Notes under the pieces: model-generated
What the model saw: only the letters and a program-made list of their open reading frames with translations
The model's database searches: none
Told to the model about the DNA's origin: nothing
Part shown: positions 55,651 to 64,000 of the stretch, one piece after another
Position numbering within the stretch: the first letter of the stretch is position 1
How the letters are laid out: every line of letters starts with the position of its first letter
Translations under genes and position numbers: made by a program
NCBI RefSeq assembly: GCF_025961315.1
Contig: NZ_JAOQNK010000001.1
Coordinates: 1,178,001-1,242,000 of the forward strand
From: Sphingobacterium kitahiroshimense
Lineage (GTDB): Bacteria > Bacteroidota > Bacteroidia > Sphingobacteriales > Sphingobacteriaceae
Length of the DNA stretch: 64,000 nt
Reading direction: 5' to 3'

Positions 55651-57735
55651 ATGAAAACAATCATTGCAGAAAAACCAAGCGTAGCAAGGGAAATAGCCGG
55701 ACTTGTGGGAGCATCCGATAAAAAGGACGGCTACCTGATAGGTAACGGCTATTTTGTTACGTGGGCATTCGGTCATTTAATCGGATTGGGAATGCCTGAA
55801 GATTACGGGATTACGGGATTTGACAAAGCAGCTTTGCCAATACTCCCAAACCCGTTTTTGCTGACCGTCCGAAAAGTAAAAAAAGACAAAGGCTATACCG
55901 CTGATACAGGAGCATTGAAGCAACTGAAAGTCATCGAACAGCTTTTTAACCGTAGCAACAGCATCATCGTAGCCACCGATGCAGGTCGTGAGGGGGAATT
56001 GATATTTAGGTACATTTATGAATACCTGAAATGTAACAAGCCCTTTGAACGCCTTTGGATAAGCTCACTAACTGAAAAAGCTATTAAACAAGGTTTTGAT
56101 AACCTTAAAGACGGAAAAGAATTTGACGGATTATACCAAGCTGCACAAGGCAGAAGCCGTGCCGATTGGCTCGTGGGCATCAATGCTACACAGGCATTGA
56201 GCATAGTCGCAGGTAATGGCATTTATTCACTCGGCAGGGTACAAACGCCTACATTGGCTTTGATATGCAAACGTTATCTGGAAAACAAAAATTTCTCGGT
56301 AAAGAAATATTGGCAGATACAGCTATTGCACATTAAAGAGTTGATAGATTTTAAAAGCCTTTCCAAAACAAAATGGGAAGACCAAAAAATTGCCGATGAT
56401 ACGCTGAAATCCATTCAGCGAACCGAAACAGCAACAGTTACAGCGGTAGAAACCAAAAGTGTTACAGAGCAACCGCCTTTGCTGTTTGACCTTACTGGAT
56501 TGCAAAAAGAAGCCAATAAAAAACTCAATCTTTCTGCCGAAGAAACGCTCAATATTGCTCAAAGCCTCTACGAAAAAAAGTTTATCACATACCCACGTAC
56601 CGGAAGCAAATACATTCCTGAAGATATGTGGGCAGAAATTCCCAACCTCGTGAGGGCATTGCAGGACAGGGAAACCTGTAAGCAAGCCGTAGCTAAACTG
56701 AAATGGGGACGGTTCAATAAACGTATTGTAAACGATTTGCGTGTTACCGACCACCACGGATTATTGATTACTGATAAAATCCCGTCAGCCCTGAACGCAA
56801 AGGAAAACTCTGTTTATGATATGGTTGCCTTTCGATTGCTCGAAGCCCTTTCACAAGCCTGCATCAAAGAGATAACCGATGTAGGTTTACAAGCATTGCA
56901 TTATGATTTTATGGCAAAGGGTTGTAAGGTAATTGAAGCAGGTTGGCGTTCCATTAAAGGCAGTTTCTCCGATGATGATACCGAACCTGTACAGGATTTA
57001 CCCGAACTGAAAAGAGGCGATGAACTCAAAATAAAAGAAGCCTCCGTTTTGGAAAAGAAAACCAAACCACCTGTACTTTATACCGAAGCCGGGCTTTTGT
57101 CGGCTATGGAAAGTGCAGGAAAGGAAATTGAAAACGAAGACGAACGGAAAGTGTTGCAAAATATCGGTATAGGTACGCCTGCCACAAGAGCAGCGATTAT
57201 TGAAACCCTGTTTACCCGCAATTATATCCAACGAGAAAAGAAATCCCTAATCCCTACCGAAAAAGGGTTGCAGGTGTACGAATTGGTCAAAGACCGCAAA
57301 ATTTCGGATGTGGCAATGACCGCCGAATGGGAATTGGCTTTGCAAAAAATCGAAAACAACGAAGCCGATGCAGGGGCATTTCAAAAAGAAATGGAAACTT
57401 ACGCCTCATCTATTACCAATGAATTGTTGCAAACTTCGATTGCTCAAAATAACCTGCCTAAATTGGTTTGCCCGAAATGTAAAAGCCAGCAACTCATTAT
57501 CCGTGATAAAATAGTGAAGTGTCCTGATGAGGTTTGTAATTGGGTGCAGTTCCGCAATGTATGTGGCATACAAATCGGCATAGCCGATATTGAAAACCTT
57601 GTTAATAAAAGGAAAACTTCACTTATCAAAGGGATGAAAAGCAAGGCAGGAAAGAAATTCGATGCGTATATCGTATTGATAGAGGATTGTACAACCTCTT
57701 TTGAGTTTGATAAAAATAAAAGCTACAAAAAGTAA
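55651..57735 (+). CDS. topB: Type IA DNA topoisomerase (topoisomerase III, Exc-like)
   Basis: 694 residues. Toprim domain with MKTIIAEKPSVAREIAG and TDAGREGELIFR (Asp110). The active-site tyrosine is in FITYPRTGSKY (Tyr314), then IGIGTPATRAAIIETLFTRNY. A C-terminal zinc finger (CPKCKS ... CPDEVCNW) follows. Its place after the DUF3945 gene corresponds to exc of CTnDOT, a topoisomerase needed for excision in cells though not for the reaction in the test tube. The stop overlaps the next start (TAATG), so the ORF6N gene is translationally coupled. Confidence 0.92.
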   Translation: MKTIIAEKPSVAREIAGLVGASDKKDGYLIGNGYFVTWAFGHLIGLGMPEDYGITGFDKAALPILPNPFLLTVRKVKKDKGYTADTGALKQLKVIEQLFNRSNSIIVATDAGREGELIFRYIYEYLKCNKPFERLWISSLTEKAIKQGFDNLKDGKEFDGLYQAAQGRSRADWLVGINATQALSIVAGNGIYSLGRVQTPTLALICKRYLENKNFSVKKYWQIQLLHIKELIDFKSLSKTKWEDQKIADDTLKSIQRTETATVTAVETKSVTEQPPLLFDLTGLQKEANKKLNLSAEETLNIAQSLYEKKFITYPRTGSKYIPEDMWAEIPNLVRALQDRETCKQAVAKLKWGRFNKRIVNDLRVTDHHGLLITDKIPSALNAKENSVYDMVAFRLLEALSQACIKEITDVGLQALHYDFMAKGCKVIEAGWRSIKGSFSDDDTEPVQDLPELKRGDELKIKEASVLEKKTKPPVLYTEAGLLSAMESAGKEIENEDERKVLQNIGIGTPATRAAIIETLFTRNYIQREKKSLIPTEKGLQVYELVKDRKISDVAMTAEWELALQKIENNEADAGAFQKEMETYASSITNELLQTSIAQNNLPKLVCPKCKSQQLIIRDKIVKCPDEVCNWVQFRNVCGIQIGIADIENLVNKRKTSLIKGMKSKAGKKFDAYIVLIEDCTTSFEFDKNKSYKK

Positions 57736-58616
57736 TGGAAAATAAGCCTACCATTAGCACAATGGAAATCAAGAACCTGATTTATACCATACGTGGCAAG
57801 CAAGTGATGTTGGATAGCGACCTCGCTTCCTTATATCAAGTGGAAACAAAAAACCTCAACAAAGCCGTAAAAAGAAATATTGAGCGGTTTCCTGCTTCTT
57901 TTTGCTTTCAACTGACCGAAGAGGAAGTTGAAAACTTGAGGTTCCAAATTGGAACCTCAAGTTTGAGCTACGGCGGAAGACGTTATCTGCCCTATGTTTT
58001 TACCGAACAAGGGGTCGCAATGGCTTCTGCCATACTCCGTTCAAATATAGCGGTTAAAGTCAGTGTTGAAATTATGGAAGCCTTTGTAGAAATGCGGAGA
58101 ATGCTTGCCAGCAATGCCTCTCTTTTTCATCGTTTGGATAAGATTGAATTGAAACAATTAGAAGCCGACCAAAGATTTGAAGAGATTTTTAAGGCACTGG
58201 AAAGCGACAAGCTCCACAGCGAAAAAGGTATCTTTTACAACGGACAGATTTTTGATGCCTACGCCTTTGTATGTGATATTATCCGAAATGCAAAAACCTC
58301 CATTATCCTGTTGGATAATTATGTAGATGATACGGTATTGACTTTATTGGGTAAACGGAATAATACTGCAACTGCCACTATCTATACCAAAAACATCAGT
58401 AATCAGCTACGGCTGGATGTACAACGGTACAACAGCCAATATCCTCGGATTGAAATTAAGATTTTTTCCGATGCTCACGACCGCTTTTTGATTATTGACG
58501 ATGTGGAACTTTACCATATCGGAGCATCACTAAAAGACCTGGGCAAAAAATGGTTTGCCTTTTCGAGAATGGATATTGAGGTGGGCAGAATGCTCCAATT
58601 ACTGAATAGAGTTTAA
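57735..58616 (+). CDS. ORF6N-domain protein with a C-terminal PLD-like domain
   Basis: 293 residues. Residues about 10-100 are an ORF6N DNA-binding domain (IYTIRGKQVMLDSDLASLYQ, AVKRNIERFPASFCFQLTEE, YVFTEQGVAMASAILRS). After a helical linker, residues about 165-290 look like a phospholipase-D-like fold: AKTSIILLDNYVDDTVLTLL, then HDRFLIID, a variant HxK motif in which Arg replaces Lys. This would be a nucleic-acid-binding or cleaving partner rather than a lipase. It is fused to the operon end by TAATG overlap with the topoisomerase. Confidence 0.85.
   Translation: MENKPTISTMEIKNLIYTIRGKQVMLDSDLASLYQVETKNLNKAVKRNIERFPASFCFQLTEEEVENLRFQIGTSSLSYGGRRYLPYVFTEQGVAMASAILRSNIAVKVSVEIMEAFVEMRRMLASNASLFHRLDKIELKQLEADQRFEEIFKALESDKLHSEKGIFYNGQIFDAYAFVCDIIRNAKTSIILLDNYVDDTVLTLLGKRNNTATATIYTKNISNQLRLDVQRYNSQYPRIEIKIFSDAHDRFLIIDDVELYHIGASLKDLGKKWFAFSRMDIEVGRMLQLLNRV
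57932..57964. repeat. Long palindrome inside the ORF6N coding region
   Basis: Two 16-bp arms separated by one base form a perfect inverted repeat (aaacttgaggttccaa, a, ttggaacctcaagttt). It encodes NLRFQIGTSSL within the ORF6N domain. Such a cruciform-capable site inside a gene is unusual and could be bound by the protein itself. Confidence 0.8.
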
Positions 58617-58617
58617 T

Positions 58618-58644
58618 TAAATCCCTGTTTTTGACAGGGATTTA
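58618..58644. terminator. Bidirectional terminator between ORF6N and HEPN-type genes
   Basis: An 11-bp perfect stem TAAATCCCTGT / ACAGGGATTTA with loop TTTTG between two convergent genes. It should stop both transcripts. Confidence 0.8.
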
Positions 58645-58649
58645 AAATT

Positions 58650-60275
58650 CTAATTTCTTCTTGTCCAACTTAAATTAGCAGATATTAATTCAACTATTAG
58701 GGTTTCCAGTATTTCGTTTACCCATTCTAATTCAAAAATCAAATTGTTCTTAGCGAACCTAAAAGTTAAATCTTGCTTTTCTGCGTGGAATATCTTATTC
58801 CGTAAATAGTAACAGTATTTAATACAGATGAAGACAGTAATTTCTAATTCGGTATTTGTTACAGGATTTTTAACCTTGTCCTCCAAATATCCAGTAATCC
58901 TTTTAAAGATTATTTCGCTGTCAGTTGAGGACTTATAATTGTGATAAAGGTCTTTGATATAGTCGAACTTATTAAACTTATTTTCAACCTTATCCACACT
59001 GAAAATATCTTTTAAATCAGCTTCAAAATAACTGATATTATCAAGCAGATTTTTACAAATAATCTTATTTTGATACCTGAAGATAAATGCAATAAAGGAA
59101 ACTATCTTTTCTTTAGTATCATAATCATTACTTAGTAGCTCATTGAAACGAACTTTTTCTCGAAGTTCTTTAGCTGTAATATTTCTTGCTCTATGCAGTG
59201 ATTTTGGAAACAATGTTGGATTAGTAATTATGAAATTTCGCATTAATCGGTGGCATTCATTTTCGTTTGCACCATTTCCAAAATAATAATAGATTGAATT
59301 AAAAGATTTCCATAACTTTTCAAACCGCTCACTTTCTTCATTGGTAATTTTAGATTTCATAAGATAGGTTAAAGCATACTGAATTGCTTTAGATTTATCA
59401 TTAATCTTGAATATGTCGTTGATATTGGCAGTTGAAATGTCAATACCTGAAAATTTATCGTTCAATATTTGCTCTATACCAATTTTTGAAGTTGGTAAGG
59501 CAAGCATTGTTTCTTCTCCTGTTTGCTTTATTCGGTTAATAGAGATATGCTGTATAGGAACGAAGCGGTTTACTCGGATGTAATAGTAAATCAGAGATTT
59601 TATAATCTGATTATGAATTGAACTGCTTTCTGAAAAAACAATATTTATGAGATTGATTTTTGCAGTTCTATTGCACTTTATTGTTAGTGTATCATTCTCA
59701 ATCACTAATTCGTCATTTGTATCTGAACTTCCTTTATACTCCATTCCAAATACTTCCCGAGAAATTGAAATGTCAGGAGCATCAAAACGTATATTTATGG
59801 AATAATTGTGCTTTATTTTATTTTTTGCGAATGTCTTAATGGAGCTTGTTATAAAACTGTCAAACCTTGATTTCTTTTCATAATTATAAATATCATAAAC
59901 GTCGGGATATAAATCCTTAAACTTTATCTTGAAATCTGTTAATGTATAAGGGTCACCATTAAATGAATTGTGCAAAATCAAAAGTTTATCATTTATAGTT
60001 TTAACTGGCTTTCCTTTCTTTTTTTTGGTCAATCTAACATCTTCGCCAAAATTTTGCAAGGCTCTAAAGGCTTGCTCCTTAACTTCAAATATTCTATCCG
60101 TTTTCATCAAACGATACAATTCCCTTTTGCTTTCAAAGCATTTATACTTTGAAAGGAAGTCTATTGCGTTCAACCTATTCCGGTAGTCTGATATATCATT
60201 TGCAAGGTTTACATACTCTACAATGTTATTTGGTTTCTTATTGTCAAAATCCTTGTTAGTCATATTCTTCCTCAC
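58650..60275 (-). CDS. Protein with C-terminal HEPN-type RNxxxH motif, element cargo
   Basis: 541 residues, no signal peptide or membrane helix. The N-terminal part has HEAT-like helices (NRLNAIDFLSKYKCFESKRE, VKEQAFRALQNFGEDV). The middle is basic and of unknown fold. Near the end CYYLRNKIFHAEKQDL contains RNKIFH (Arg492 to His497), the Rx4H signature of HEPN ribonuclease domains such as Apea-like proteins. The gene is the only minus-strand gene of the element here and is clearly more AT-rich than its neighbours, so it is probably later cargo. HEPN proteins are common in phage defence and toxin systems; that role is inference. ATG at 60263 is an alternative start. Confidence 0.65.
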   Translation of the reverse strand: MRKNMTNKDFDNKKPNNIVEYVNLANDISDYRNRLNAIDFLSKYKCFESKRELYRLMKTDRIFEVKEQAFRALQNFGEDVRLTKKKKGKPVKTINDKLLILHNSFNGDPYTLTDFKIKFKDLYPDVYDIYNYEKKSRFDSFITSSIKTFAKNKIKHNYSINIRFDAPDISISREVFGMEYKGSSDTNDELVIENDTLTIKCNRTAKINLINIVFSESSSIHNQIIKSLIYYYIRVNRFVPIQHISINRIKQTGEETMLALPTSKIGIEQILNDKFSGIDISTANINDIFKINDKSKAIQYALTYLMKSKITNEESERFEKLWKSFNSIYYYFGNGANENECHRLMRNFIITNPTLFPKSLHRARNITAKELREKVRFNELLSNDYDTKEKIVSFIAFIFRYQNKIICKNLLDNISYFEADLKDIFSVDKVENKFNKFDYIKDLYHNYKSSTDSEIIFKRITGYLEDKVKNPVTNTELEITVFICIKYCYYLRNKIFHAEKQDLTFRFAKNNLIFELEWVNEILETLIVELISANLSWTRRN

Positions 60276-60370
60276 ATAGTTTAATCGTCAAATTTAATCA
60301 AAACCAATCTGTATTCCGTTGCTTAGCCGATTATGTTTACGACAAATCCTACCTCTTAAAGCCAAACCCT

Positions 60371-60389
60371 GCCACTTCTGCAAAGTGGC
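60371..60389. terminator. Short hairpin in the 60276-60443 gap
   Basis: Stem GCCACTT / AAGTGGC with loop CTGCA and no T run, so it is more likely a regulatory or structural hairpin than a terminator. The gap also holds the promoters of the two divergent neighbours; no other feature was seen. Confidence 0.35.
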
Positions 60390-60443
60390 TTATCTACTGC
60401 TATAATTTTAGGCTTCAAATAAAATTCTAAACAAAATTATAGT

Positions 60444-60881
60444 ATGGATACACAACAAAAAGACCTATCGTATTTCAGGTTACGACTGCAAGAATTATTA
60501 AACACCAGCTTTCCCGAAAAAGCCAACGACCATAAATTTATTGAGCAGCGTTCCTCGTGGGCTGCCAATGCCTACGAGGGGGCTTTTAGTTCGGGAAACG
60601 CTATTGAGCAATGCAACGAAATAGCCAATTACATACTTTTTGAGGGCTTGCATTTCTCCAAATTCGACACCGTGTTTCAGGTGGTATGCAATGAGTTTGA
60701 TACCCTAATGGCAGACGAGGAACTGCGACCCTTTGCTCTAAAAATGTTCCCTGTTTGTGAGCCTGTTTTCTCCGGCTATGAACTAACCGATGACTTCGCA
60801 TACGGTTATGAGTTTGATTTACTCTATACCGAAATAACCGGAACCATCGCAATATGGATAGAGGAAAATGGGCTTCAGTAA
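60444..60881 (+). CDS. DUF1896 protein of conjugative elements
   Basis: 145 residues matching DUF1896, small acidic proteins found in Bacteroidota conjugative transposons: YFRLRLQELLNTSFPEKAND, RSSWAANAYEGAFSSGNAIE, then IANYILFEGLHFSKFDTVFQ. Function unknown. Its last 14 bases overlap the start of the methylase/helicase gene, which suggests translational coupling. Confidence 0.85.
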   Translation: MDTQQKDLSYFRLRLQELLNTSFPEKANDHKFIEQRSSWAANAYEGAFSSGNAIEQCNEIANYILFEGLHFSKFDTVFQVVCNEFDTLMADEELRPFALKMFPVCEPVFSGYELTDDFAYGYEFDLLYTEITGTIAIWIEENGLQ

Positions 60882-63800
60882 GAAGCAACATCTCCAACTG
60901 AATATTGATGCCCTGCGAATTGCTTTTAAACTGGAAAAGGAGAAACGACAAGCCACCGTAGGCGAAAGACTGCTAATGATGCTATACAGCGGATTTGGCG
61001 GTCTTAAATTCGTGTTGAACCCCATAGAAAATGAAATAGACATCAATAATTGGAGAAAAACTGAACACGACCTGTTTCCGCTCACGCAGGAACTCCACAC
61101 ACTACTCAAAGAAAATTCCGAAGACGATAAGCAATACCGCAGGTATGTGGACAGTATGAAAAGCTCTGTACTTACGGCTTTTTATACACCGCCACAGGTC
61201 ATAGATGCGATTTCCGCAACCTTGCGTGATAACGGTCTGAACATTGATAAACTCCTCGAACCCTCCGCAGGTATCGGCTCATTCATTCAATCCTTTTCGG
61301 AAAACCAAAAAGCCAACGTTACCGCTTATGAGAAGGATTTGCTGACAGGCAAAATTTTGAAACAGCTCTATCCCGAAAGCAATATCCGTATAAGTGGTTT
61401 TGAGGAAATCCCCGAAAAAGAACAAAATAGCTATGATATAATCGCCAGTAATATTCCCTTTGGCGATACTTCCGTATTCGACCTTTCTTATTCCCGAAGC
61501 AAAGACACGGCAAAAGTGCAGGCTGCCCGAAGCATACACAATTACTTCTTTCTAAAAGGTGCTGATATGCTCCGTGAGGGCGGTTTGTTGGCTTACATTA
61601 CTTCGCAGGGTATTCTCAATAGTCCCAAGAACGAACCCATACGCAGGGCGTTGATGCAGGATAACAATCTCGTTTCAGTTATTCGCCTGCCCAACAACTT
61701 GTTTACAGATTATGCAGGTACGGAAGTTGGCAGTGATTTGATTATCCTGCAAAAGAACACAGCAAAACAAGGTCTGACCGAAAGGGAAGATCTGTTTTGC
61801 CAAAGCAGGCAAACAGAATACAATACTCCGGGCAATTCGCTCTTTCAGGACAGCACAAGAATTGTGCATACCGACCGCAAATTAGATACCGACCCTTACG
61901 GACAACCTGCACTCATCTATACTCATAAAGACGGCGTTAACGGAATTGCCAAAGACCTCAAACAAATGCTTACGGATGATTTTGGAAAGCACCTGAATTT
62001 GAGTTTATATAAAGGCGAACGAAACGATGAGCCTGTAATACAAATTCCGATTGAACCAACGGTTACACCTCCGGTTATCGAACCTGTAACCATTCAACCG
62101 GAAATACAATCTTTATCTGTTCCTATAATCAATCGGGAAAGTCCGCAGGAATTAAAGCAACTAAGCATTTTCGACTTGTTTGAAAATGTGGACGAGCCTG
62201 TAATGGTTGCTGCTCCACCCAAAAGAACGACACAAGCTAAAAGGCAAAGCACCAACAAAAGAAGAGGTGCAATAGGTCGCCAACCTGACCTGTTCAGCAG
62301 TGCGATGCAGCAACCTTATACGCCCACTGTTACTAATAGAGCCACCAATGGAAATACATCTACCAATGGCAAAAAACAGGAAGCCATCGGCGACCTGTTT
62401 TCACAAATAAACGGGAATGGCCAAGCTGATAAGCCAGTCATTCCCGAACCTGCTCCTTATAGTGGCGAACTGCAATCGTACCACCGTAACGATTGTCTTG
62501 TTGTGGATAACGGCTGGGTCGGTCATCTGCAAGATGTAGATACATCAGACGGTACGGCAGTTTTCCACCCTTTGCATTTACCGACCTTACAGAAAGCAAG
62601 AGCCGAAGCGTACATTGCTGTACGTGATGTTTACCAAGACCTTTACAATAAAGAGGCAAAGTTTCAGACCGAATACAAGGAAGAACGGGAAACCCTGAAC
62701 CTCCTTTACGATGCCTTTACCAAACGGTACAGCAACCTCAATAGTGCCGATAATATCAAGCTCATCAAAACGGATAGCTCCGGTAAGGAAATCCCTTATT
62801 TGGAACGTGTCGTTGGTGGCGTGGTACACAAAGCGGATATATTCAGCCGTCCTGTAAGTTTCTCCACCTTAACAATAGCAACGGACAATCCCGAAGAAGC
62901 GTTAGCGGCTTCGCTGAACAAATACGGAAGCGTGGATTTGGACTATATGTCCGAAATCAGCGGTATGACGGACGATGCTTTAAAAGAAGCATTGCACGGT
63001 CGTATTTACTACAATCCTCTGCAAAAGGAATACGAAATATCCGAACGCTGGATTGCAGGGAACGTAGTAGAGAAAGCCCAAGAGGTCAAAGCGTATCTCG
63101 AACGCAATCCCGATGACAGAGAAGCCAAAGCAAGCCTTATCGTTTTGGAGGAAGCCCGACCAAGACGTATCGAATTTGAGGAACTAGATTTTAATTTGGG
63201 CGAACGCTGGATACCCACAGGCATTTATGCCCGATTTGCTTCACATCTTTTTGATACAGATGTACTCGTTCATTACTCTGAAAGCTCCGATGACTTTTCC
63301 GTAAAGTGCGACCGTAAGAATTTGCATATATGGGAAAAATACGCTGTCAAAGCTGAAAGCCGGACGTTTGACGGGATTGCCCTGCTCAAACACGCCCTTG
63401 TCAATACCACGCCTGATATTACCAAAAAAATTACGGTTGACGACCAGGAGGTCAAGGTACGGGATATGGAAGCCATACAAATGGCGAATACAAAAATTGA
63501 TGAAATCCGCACCGCCTTTACCTATTGGCTTCACGCCCAAAACGATGAGTTTACAAACAGGCTGACCTACCAATACAACGATACGTTTAACTGCTTCGTT
63601 CGACCGAACTATGACGGAAGCCATCAGGACTTTCCGGGATTAGACCGTAAGGCATTGGGCATTGAAGACCTGTATTCAAGCCAAAAGGACACGGTTTGGA
63701 TGATAAAGCTGAACAACGGTGCTATCTGCGACCATGAAGTAGGTGCAGGAAAAACGTTGGTAATGTGTACGGCAGCACAGGAAATGAAGCGTTTGGGATT

Positions 63801-64000
63801 GGCACACAAACCGATGATTATTGGGCTGAAAAGTAATGTTCACGAAATTGCCGAAGCTTATCGTACCGCTTACCCTCACGCAAAAATCCTGTTTCCGGGC
63901 AAAGAAGATTTTACTCCCCAAAAACGCCTGCGGATTTTTGGGGATATTAAGAATAACGAATGGGATGCTGTCATCTTAACGCACGACCAATTCGGAATGA
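60868..64000 (+). CDS. Giant N6-DNA methylase / SNF2 helicase of the element (partial)
   Basis: 1044 codons are present and the gene continues past the window. The N-terminal methylase part has a SAM motif LLEPSAGIGSFIQSF (about 130) and a catalytic motif IASNIPFGD (Asn195), a variant of NPPF. A Pro/Gln-rich linker (about 400-520) holds repeated LFS/SIFDLF segments. The helicase part starts near residue 925 with DLYSSQKDTVWMIKLNNGAI and the Walker A DHEVGAGKTLVM; THDQFGM corresponds to the DEAD-box side. Such proteins are standard in this class of conjugative transposon and may protect the element's DNA or act in transfer. ATG at 60868 overlaps DUF1896. Confidence 0.85.
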   Translation, partial: MGFSKKQHLQLNIDALRIAFKLEKEKRQATVGERLLMMLYSGFGGLKFVLNPIENEIDINNWRKTEHDLFPLTQELHTLLKENSEDDKQYRRYVDSMKSSVLTAFYTPPQVIDAISATLRDNGLNIDKLLEPSAGIGSFIQSFSENQKANVTAYEKDLLTGKILKQLYPESNIRISGFEEIPEKEQNSYDIIASNIPFGDTSVFDLSYSRSKDTAKVQAARSIHNYFFLKGADMLREGGLLAYITSQGILNSPKNEPIRRALMQDNNLVSVIRLPNNLFTDYAGTEVGSDLIILQKNTAKQGLTEREDLFCQSRQTEYNTPGNSLFQDSTRIVHTDRKLDTDPYGQPALIYTHKDGVNGIAKDLKQMLTDDFGKHLNLSLYKGERNDEPVIQIPIEPTVTPPVIEPVTIQPEIQSLSVPIINRESPQELKQLSIFDLFENVDEPVMVAAPPKRTTQAKRQSTNKRRGAIGRQPDLFSSAMQQPYTPTVTNRATNGNTSTNGKKQEAIGDLFSQINGNGQADKPVIPEPAPYSGELQSYHRNDCLVVDNGWVGHLQDVDTSDGTAVFHPLHLPTLQKARAEAYIAVRDVYQDLYNKEAKFQTEYKEERETLNLLYDAFTKRYSNLNSADNIKLIKTDSSGKEIPYLERVVGGVVHKADIFSRPVSFSTLTIATDNPEEALAASLNKYGSVDLDYMSEISGMTDDALKEALHGRIYYNPLQKEYEISERWIAGNVVEKAQEVKAYLERNPDDREAKASLIVLEEARPRRIEFEELDFNLGERWIPTGIYARFASHLFDTDVLVHYSESSDDFSVKCDRKNLHIWEKYAVKAESRTFDGIALLKHALVNTTPDITKKITVDDQEVKVRDMEAIQMANTKIDEIRTAFTYWLHAQNDEFTNRLTYQYNDTFNCFVRPNYDGSHQDFPGLDRKALGIEDLYSSQKDTVWMIKLNNGAICDHEVGAGKTLVMCTAAQEMKRLGLAHKPMIIGLKSNVHEIAEAYRTAYPHAKILFPGKEDFTPQKRLRIFGDIKNNEWDAVILTHDQFGM

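Noticed and set aside
54195..55776. Several long minus-strand frames across the DUF3945 and topoisomerase genes
   Set aside because: They overlap well-supported genes on the plus strand and are rich in low-complexity hydrophobic residues, typical of shadows.
62438..63921. Minus-strand frames within the methylase/helicase gene
   Set aside because: The plus-strand frame is open for 1044 codons with clear motifs; these are shadows.
1..64000. CRISPR array, tRNA or rRNA genes
   Set aside because: No regularly spaced repeats, no cloverleaf-like sequence and no conserved rRNA blocks were noticed on either strand by reading.

Overview
The window comes from a member of the Bacteroidota, most likely Sphingobacterium or a close relative. 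The evidence is the two SusC/SusD pairs, a hybrid two-component regulator, a FecI/FecR pair, promoter boxes of the TAnnTTTG type, a CTnDOT-like conjugative element and low GC content. No rRNA, tRNA, CRISPR array or canonical IS transposase was seen.

Regions 1-15.7 kb and 37.7-47.1 kb are a repetitive accessory array built on one scheme. On the minus strand, three constant genes recur in fixed order: a small secreted NTF2/lumazine-binding-like protein (copies at 6.8, 10.4, 13.6, 39.9 and 45.6 kb), an Rpn/PD-(D/E)XK nuclease (2.1 remnant, 5.6, 12.5, 38.8, 42.1 kb) and a YbjQ-like protein with a C-terminal zinc ribbon (0.9, 3.2 remnant, 4.5, 12.2, 37.7, 41.7 kb). Between units, mainly on the plus strand, lie different cargo genes: a SUFU-family and a SMI1/KNR4-family protein (both typical polymorphic-toxin immunity families), a DUF2310 zinc-ribbon protein, small membrane proteins and secreted proteins of unknown function. 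Many constant copies are frameshifted, truncated or reduced to scars, and one cargo cassette of about 950 bp is present twice. The array looks like a recombination-driven cassette locus, possibly a store of orphan immunity genes.

Region 16.1-24.1 kb is a FecI-FecR-SusC(STN)-SusD-TlpA operon: a cell-surface-signalled outer-membrane uptake system with a periplasmic thioredoxin-like partner. Region 24.5-37.5 kb is a fructan utilisation locus. A six-gene minus-strand operon (sugar MFS permease, fructokinase, SusC, SusD, surface lipoprotein, GH32 fructanase) diverges from a hybrid two-component system with a periplasmic sugar-binding sensor. Fructan is bound at the surface, imported by SusCD, cut by GH32, carried inward by the permease and phosphorylated by the kinase; the sensor presumably reads free fructose.

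Region 47.1-52.3 kb holds a degenerate copy of the conjugative element's rteC leader, a quinone-oxidoreductase-like gene, an MFS efflux gene with an adjacent AraC regulator, and poorly coding DNA. Region 52.3-64 kb is the regulatory and excision end of a CTnDOT-like conjugative transposon in the order rteC, two xis2-type HTH genes, a DUF4099/DUF3945 gene, a type IA topoisomerase, an ORF6N gene, then DUF1896 and a giant methylase/SNF2 helicase running off the window. It carries one reversed AT-rich cargo gene whose protein ends in a HEPN-type RNxxxH motif, a candidate defence gene.
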